Assembly: GCA_012295275.1 (NCBI GenBank)
Contig: CM022678.1
Coordinates: 8,673,678-8,699,851 of the forward strand
Reading direction: 5' to 3'
DNA: 26,174 nucleotides
Origin: Chrysomallon squamiferum
Lineage: Eukaryota; Mollusca; Gastropoda; Neomphalida; Peltospiridae
Shown here: positions 19,701 through 26,174 of the stretch, one piece after another
Layout: the number at the start of each line of letters is the position of its first letter
Numbering within the stretch: the stretch's first letter is position 1
Made by a program: the position numbers and the translations under genes
The notes under the pieces: model-generated
Database searches by the model: none
Told to the model about the DNA's origin: nothing
The model's input: only the letters and a program-made list of their open reading frames with translations

Positions 19701-20170
19701 AAACTTTGTTCGTGTTTTATCTTTATCTCCATTATGTGTATCAGTGTTTCTGTGTGTCTTTATGTAACTATACTTTGTCCGTGTTTTATCTTTACCTCTA
19801 TTATGTGTATCAGTGTCTGTGTGTGTGTGTATCTATGTGAGTATACTTTGTGCATGTGTACCTATGTAAGTATACTTTGTGCGTGTATTATCTTTATCTC
19901 CATTATGTGTATCAGTTGCTGTGTGTGTATATCTATGTAACTATACTTTGTGCGTGTTTCTTTTATCTATATCTCCATTATGTGTATCAGTGTGTCTCTC
20001 TATATCTATGTAACTATAATTTGTGCCTGTTTTTTATCTGTATCTCCTTTATGTGTATAAGTGTGTGTGTATATCTATGTAAGTATACTTTGTGCGTGTG
20101 TAGCTATGTAAGTATACTTTGTGCGTGTATTATCTTTATCTCCATTATGTGTATCAGTGTATCTGTGTGT
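16727..20170 (+). repeat. Higher-order block, second copy
   Basis: Matches 11175-14540 in order of variant units: CCATTTCGTG at 16727, 16921, 18376 and 19274; CACCATTACGTG near 17436, 18094 and 18991; ACTCTGTTATG near 17295. Individual units differ by few substitutions between the copies. Confidence 0.85.
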
Positions 20171-20189
20171 GTATCTATGTAAGTATGCT

Positions 20190-23100
20190 TTGTGCGTGTT
20201 TTATCTTTATCTCCATTATGTGTATCAGTGTCTGTGTGTGTGTATCTATGTAAGTATACTTTGTGCGTGTTTTATCTTTATCTCCATTATGTGTATCAGT
20301 GTCTGTGTGTGTGTATCTATGTAAGTATACTTTGTGCGTGTTTTTATCTTTATCTCCTTTATGTGTATCAGTGTGTGTGTGTGTGTGTATCTATGTAAGT
20401 ATACTTTGTGCGTGTTTTATCTTTATCTCCATTATGTGTATCAGTGTCTGTGTGTGTGTATCTATGTAACTATACTTTGTGCGTGTTTTTTTTTTATCTT
20501 TATCTCCATTATGTGTATCAGAGTCTGTGTGTGTATATCTATGTAACTATATTTTGTGCGTGTTTTATCTTTATCTCCTTTATGTGTATCAGTGTGTATG
20601 TGTGTATCAATGTAAGTATATTTTTTGCGTGTTTTATCTTTATCTCCATTATGTGTATCAGCGTCTGTGTGTGTGTGTCTCTATGTAAGTATACTTTGTG
20701 CTTGTTTTATCTTTATCTCCATTATGTGTATCAGTGTGTGTGTGTGTGTATCTATGTAAGTATACTTTGTGCGTGTATTTTATCTTTATCTCCTTTATGT
20801 GTATCAGGGTGTGTGTGTGTGTATCTATGTAACTATACTTTGTGCGTGTTTTATCTTTATCTCCATTATGTGTATCTATGTGTAAATTCGTGTGTATCTA
20901 TGTAAGTATACTTTGAGCGTGTATTATCTTTATCTCCTTTATGTGTATCAGTGTCTGTGTGTGTGTATCTATGTAAGTATACCTTGTGCATGTTTTACCT
21001 TTATCTCCATTATGTGTATCAGTGTGTGTGTATATCTACGTAACTATACTTCGTGCGTGTTTTCTCTTTATCTCCATTATGTGTATCAGGGTCTGCGTGT
21101 GTATATCTATGTAACTATACTTCGTGCTTGTTTTATCTTTATCTCCTTTATGTGTATCAGAGTCTGTGTGTGTATATCTATGTAACTATACTTTGTGCGT
21201 GTTTTTTTATTTATCTCCATTATGTGTATCAGTGTGTGTGTGTGTATATCTATGTAAGTATACTTTGTGCGTGTTTTTTATCTTTATCTCCATTATGTGT
21301 ATCAGTGTTTCTGTGTGTATATCTATGTAAGTATATTTTGTGCGTGTTTTATCTTTATCTCCATTATGTGTATCAGTGTGTGTGTATATCTATGTTATAT
21401 CTGTGTGTATCTCCATTATGTTATCATACTTTGTGCGTGTGTATCTATGTAAGTATACTTTGTGCGTGTTTTATCTTTATCTCCTTTATGTGTATCAGTG
21501 TGTTTGTGTGTGTATCTATGTAAGTATACTTTGTGCGTGTTTTATCTTTATCTCCATTATGTGTATCAGTGTTTCTGTGTGTGTATTTATGTAACTATAC
21601 TTTGTGCGTGTTTTATCTTTATCTCCATTATGTGTATCAGTGTGTGTGTGTGTGTGTGTGTATCTATGTGAGTATACTTTGTGCATGTTATCTTTATGTA
21701 ATTATGTTTTGTGTGTGTGTATTTATGTAAGTATCTTTTATCTTTATCTCCATTATGTGTATCAGTGTCTCTGTGTGTGTATATCTATGTAACTATACTT
21801 TGTGCGTGTTTTTTTATTTTATCTCCATTATGTGTATCAGTGTGTCTGTGTGTGTATCTATGTAACTATACTTTGTGCCTGTTTTTTATCTTTATCTCCT
21901 TTATGTGTATCAGTGTGTGTGTGTGTATCTATGTAAGTATACTTTGTGCGTGTTTTTTATCTTTATCTCCATTATGTGTATCAGTGTCTGTGTGTGTATC
22001 TATGTAACTATACTTTGTGCGTGTTTTATCTTTATCTCCATTATGTGTATCAGTGTCTGTGTGTGTATATCTATGTAACTATACTTTGTGCGTGTTTTAT
22101 CTTTATCTCCATTATGTGTATCAGTGTGTGTGTATATCTATGTAACTATACTTCGTGCGTGTTTTTTATCTTTATCTCCATTATGTGTATCAGGGTCTGC
22201 GTGTGTGTATATCTATGTAACTATACTTTGTGCTTGTTTTTTATCTTTATCTCCTTTATGTGTATCAGTGTCTGTGTGTGTATATCTATGTAACTATACT
22301 TTGTGCGTGTTTTTTATCTTTATCTCCATTATGTGTATCAGTGTCTGTGTGTGTGTATCTATGTAAGTATACTTTGTGCGTGTTTTATCTTTATCTCCAT
22401 TATGTGTATCAGTGTTTCTGTGTGTATATCTATGTAAGTATATTTTGTGCGTGTTTTATCTTTATCTCCATTATGTGTATCAGTGTATCTGTGTGTACAT
22501 CTATGTTAGTATACTTTGTGCGTGTTTATCTATATCTCCATTTTATCTTTTATCTCCTTTATGTGTATCAGTGTGTGTGTGTATCTATGTAAGTATACTT
22601 TGTTCGTGTTTTATCTTTATCTCCATTATGTGTATCAGTGTTTCTGTGTGTGTATTTATGTAACTATACTTTGTGCGTGTTTTATCTTTATCTCCATTAT
22701 GTGTATCAGTGTCTGTGTGTGTGTGTGTGTATCTATGTGAGTATACTTTGTGCATGTGTATCTATGTAAGTATACTTTGTGCGTGTTTTTTATCTTTATC
22801 TCCATTATGTGTATCAGTTGTGTGTGTGTGTATATCTATGTAACTATACTTTGTGCGTGTTTTTTATCTTTATCTCCTTTATGTGTATCAGTGTGTGTGT
22901 GTGTATCTATGTATGTAACTATACTTTGTGCGTGTTTTATTTTTATCTTTATCTCCTTTATGTGTATCAGTGTTTGTGTGTGTGTATCTATGTAAGTATA
23001 CTTTGTGCGTGTTTTATCTTTATCTCCATTATGTGTATCAGTGTGTGTGTGTGTGTATCTATGTAAGTAACTATACTTTGTGCGTGTTTTTTTTATCTTT

Positions 23101-24074
23101 ATCTCCATTATGTGTATCAGTGTGTGTGTGTATATCTATGTAACTATACTTTGTGCGTGTTTTTTATCTTTATCTCCATTATGTGTATCAGTGTTTCTGT
23201 GTGTGTATATCTATGTAACTATACTTTGTGCGTGTTTTATCTTTATCTCCATTATGTGTATCAGTGTCTGTGTGTGTGTATATCTATGTAACTATACTTT
23301 GTGCGTGTTTTTTTTCTTTATCTCCATTATGTGTATCAGTGTTTCTGTGTGTGTATTTCTTTATGTAACTATACTTTGTGCGTGTTTTTATCTTTATCTC
23401 CATTATGTGTATCAGTGTCTGTGTGTGTGTGTATCTATGTAACTATACTTTGTGCGTGTTTTTTATCTTTATCTCCATTATGTGTATCAGTGTGTGTGTG
23501 TATATCTATGTAACTATACTTTGTGCGTGTTTTATCTTTATCTCCATTATGTGTATCAGTTGTGTGTGTGTGTGTGTCTATGTAACTATATACTTTGTGC
23601 GTGTTTTTTTATCTTTATCTCCATTATGTGTATCAGTGTGTGTGTGTGTATCTATGTAACTATACTTTGTGCGTGTTTTTTTTATCTTTATCTCCTTTAT
23701 GTGTATCAGTGTGTGTGTGTATATCTATGTAAGTATACTTTGTGCGTGTTTTTTCTTTATCTCCATTATGTGTATCAGTGTCTGTGTGTGTGTATCTATG
23801 TAAACTATACTTTGTGCGTGTTTTTTTCTTTATCTCCATTATGTGTATCAGTGTCTGTGTGTGTGTGTGTGTGTAACTATAACTATGCTTTGTGCGTGTT
23901 TTTTTTCTTTATCTCCATTATGTGTATCAGTGTGTGTGTGTGTGTGTATCTATGTAACTATACTTTGTGCGTGTTTTATTCTTTATCTCCATTATGTGTA
24001 TCAGTGTTTCTGTGTGTGTATTTATGTAACTATACTTTATGCGTGTTTTATCTTTATCTCTATTATGTGTATCA

Positions 24075-24110
<36 letters not shown>

Positions 24111-25425
24111 CTATGTAAGTATACTTTGTGCGTGTTTTTTATCTTTATCTCCATTATGTGTATCAGTGTTTCTGTGTGTGTATCTATGTAACTATACTTT
24201 GTGCGTGTTTTTTCTTTATCTCCATTATGTGTATCAGTGTGTGTGTGTGTGTGTGTGTATCTATGTAACTATACTTTGTGCGTGTTTTTCATCTTTATCT
24301 CCTTTATGTGTATCAGTGTCTGTGTGTGTGTATCTATGTAACTATACTTTGTGCGTGTTTTTTCTTTATCTCCATTATGTGTATCAGTGTGTGTGTGTGT
24401 GTATCTCTATGTAACTATACTTTGTGCGTGTTTTATCTTTATCTCTATTATGTGTATCAGTGTCTGTGTGTGTGTGTGTGTGTGTATATCTATGTAAGTA
24501 TACTTTGTGCGTGTTTTATCTTTATCTCCATTATGTGTATCAGTGTTTCTGTGTGTGTATTTATGTAAGTATACTTTGTGAGTGTTTTATCTTTATCTCC
24601 ATTATGTGTATCAGTGTTTCTGTGTGTGTATTTATGTAACTATACTTTGTGCGTGTTTTTTATCTTTATCTCTATTATGTGTATCAGTGTCTGTGTGTGT
24701 GTGTGTGTATCTATGTAAGTATACTTTGTGCGTGTTTTATCTTTATCTCTATTATGTGTATCAGTGTCTGTGTGTGTGTGTGTATTTATGTAAGTATACT
24801 TTGTGCGTGTTTTATCTTTATCTCCATTATGTGTATCAGTGTGTGTGTGTGTGTGTTTATGTAAATATACTTTGTGCGTGTTTTTTCTTTATCTCCATTA
24901 TGTGTATCAGTGTGTGTATGTGTGTGTGTGTATCTATGTTAGTATACTTTGTGCGTGTTTTTATCTTTATCTCCATTATGTGTATCAGTGTTTGTGTGTG
25001 TGTGTGTGTATATATGTAACTATACTTTGTGCGTGTTTTTTCTCTTTCTCTCCTTTATGTGTATCAGTGTGTGTGTGTGTGTGTGTGTGTGTATCTATGT
25101 AACTATACTTTGTGCGTGTTTTTTTTTCTTTATCTCCATTATGTGTATCAGTGTGTGTGTGTGTATATCTATGTAACTATACTTTGTGCGTGTTTTTCTT
25201 TTATCTCCATTATGTGTATCAGTGTGTGTGTGTGTGTATCTATGTAAGTATACTTTGTGCGTGTTTTTTATCTTTATCTCCATTATGTGTATCAGTGTTT
25301 GTGTGTGTGTATCTATGTAAGTATACTTTGTGCGTGTTTTATCTTTATCTCCATTATGTGTATCAGTGTCTGTGTGTGTGTATCTATGTAACTATACTTT
25401 GTGCGTGTTTTTTATCTTTATCTCC
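20190..25425 (+). repeat. Homogeneous part of the array
   Basis: Units here are closer to one consensus than in the left part, with mostly T-run and TG-tail length changes, and lack the CACCATTACGTG and CCATTTCGTG variants. This is the pattern expected of recent local expansion. Confidence 0.75.
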
Positions 25426-26174
25426 ATTTCGTGTATCAGTGTGTGTGTGTCTATGTATGTATATCTTTTGTGTGTGTATCTATGTAAGTATACTTTGTGC
25501 GTGTTTTTTATCTTTATCTCCATTATGTGTATCAGTGTATCTGTGTGTATACCTATGTATGTAAGTATACTTTGTGGCGTGTTTTTCTTTTATCTCCATT
25601 TCGTGTGTGTGTCAGTGTAAGTGTGTGTGTATCTTATCTTTGTAAGTATACTTTGTGCGTGTGTTATCTTTATCTTTATTGTGTGTTTTATCTTTATCTC
25701 CATTATGTGTATCATCAGTGTGTGTGTGTGTGTATCTATGTAACTATACTTTTGTGCGTTTTTATCTTTATCTCCATTTATGTATCAGTGTGTGTGTGTG
25801 TATATCTATGTAACTATACTTTGTGCGTGTTTTTATCTTTATCTCCATTATGTGTATCAGTGTGTGTGTGTGTGTATCTATGTAACTATACTTTTGTGCG
25901 TGTTTTTTATCTTTATCTCCATTATGTGTATCAGTGTGTGTGTGTGTGTGTATCTATGTAAGTATACTTTGTGCGTGTTTTTTTTATCTTTATCTCCATT
26001 ATGTGTATCAGTGTGTGTGTGTGTGTATCTATATGTAAGTATACTTTGTGCGTGTTTTATCTTTATCTCCATTATGTGTATCAGTGTGTCTGTGTGTGTA
26101 TTTATGTAAGTATACTTTTGTGCGTGTTTTATCTTTTTCTCCATTATGTGTATCAGTGTCTGTGTGTGTGTGTC

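Larger units (their letters stand above)
11175..26174 (+). repeat. Long tandem array, about 71-bp GT/T-rich unit, about 200 copies, continuing past the window
   Basis: Each unit has four parts in order: a core TATCTATGTAAGTATACTTT (G or C at the variable position) plus GTGCGTG; a T-run of 4-10; the block CTTTATCTCCATTATGTGTA plus TCAGTG; and a (TG)n tail, often with CTG or TTC inserts. Usual period is 69-75 bp; 71 bp is seen repeatedly at 20192-20479. Length changes come mainly from the T-run and the TG tail (tail up to about 30 bp near 24078-24107). Because the period is not a multiple of three and stops are few, all plus frames show short cysteine-rich open frames of about 66-70 codons, roughly three units. 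None is a gene. One CpG per unit (GTGCGTG) is conserved. Confidence 0.97.

Noticed and set aside
11192-26144. Dozens of short cysteine/valine/isoleucine-rich open frames on the plus strand, up to 320 codons, and His/Thr-rich frames on the minus strand
   Set aside because: They are translations of the 71-bp array in shifting frames. Lengths cluster at about three units, no start or stop context is conserved, and all frames give the same peptide motifs.

Overview
The window is eukaryotic (metazoan) genomic DNA. It is AT-rich, has an intron-containing gene with GT/AG splice sites, carries very dense simple repeats, and contains a 200-N scaffold gap. The only recognisable gene is a RING/coiled-coil/beta-propeller (TRIM-like) gene of the lineage-expanded kind seen in lophotrochozoans. 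A mollusc is my best guess, but that is inference from protein style only; no rRNA, tRNA or mitochondrial marker is present to confirm it. All coordinates were read by eye and may be off by a few bases, especially inside repeats.

Layout. Positions 1-8277 are mostly non-coding and packed with microsatellites: (CT)n, (GT)n, (AC)n, (AAT)n, (AGT)n, (AAC)n and poly-T. This stretch also has a 12-copy 46-bp minisatellite (about 1108-1678). A segment present twice as a direct repeat (about 75-655 and 4045-4415) keeps, in both copies, a 67-bp intron-like interval and a 15-codon open end on the minus strand. Two further minus-strand stretches (958-1103 and 3435-3520) look like coding exons of a gene I do not recognise, possibly decayed. 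A 29-bp perfect direct repeat brackets a T-tailed 130-bp segment near 6173-6360.

Positions 8280-10304 (plus) hold the TRIM-like gene. Exon 1 encodes a complete C3HC4 RING. After a 294-bp phase-1 intron, exon 2 encodes a coiled coil, then an AC-rich low-complexity linker, then an NHL-type propeller. The downstream part is broken by three lesions: a frame change at an A10 run, an in-frame TGA, and a second frame change near 9898. As written, the gene makes a 263-residue RING plus coiled-coil protein without a propeller. No B-box is visible. A poly(A) signal lies at 10784.

After the 200-N gap (10975-11174), the remaining 15 kb (11175-26174) is one continuous tandem array of a roughly 71-bp GT/T-rich unit, on the order of 200 copies, running off the window end. 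It has clear higher-order structure. A block of about 3.4 kb starting at the gap recurs about 5.55 kb later with the same order of variant units, a shorter block is present a third time near 14.85-15.74 kb, and the right part (20.2-25.4 kb) is much more homogeneous. The many short cysteine-rich reading frames in this array are products of the repeat and are not genes.
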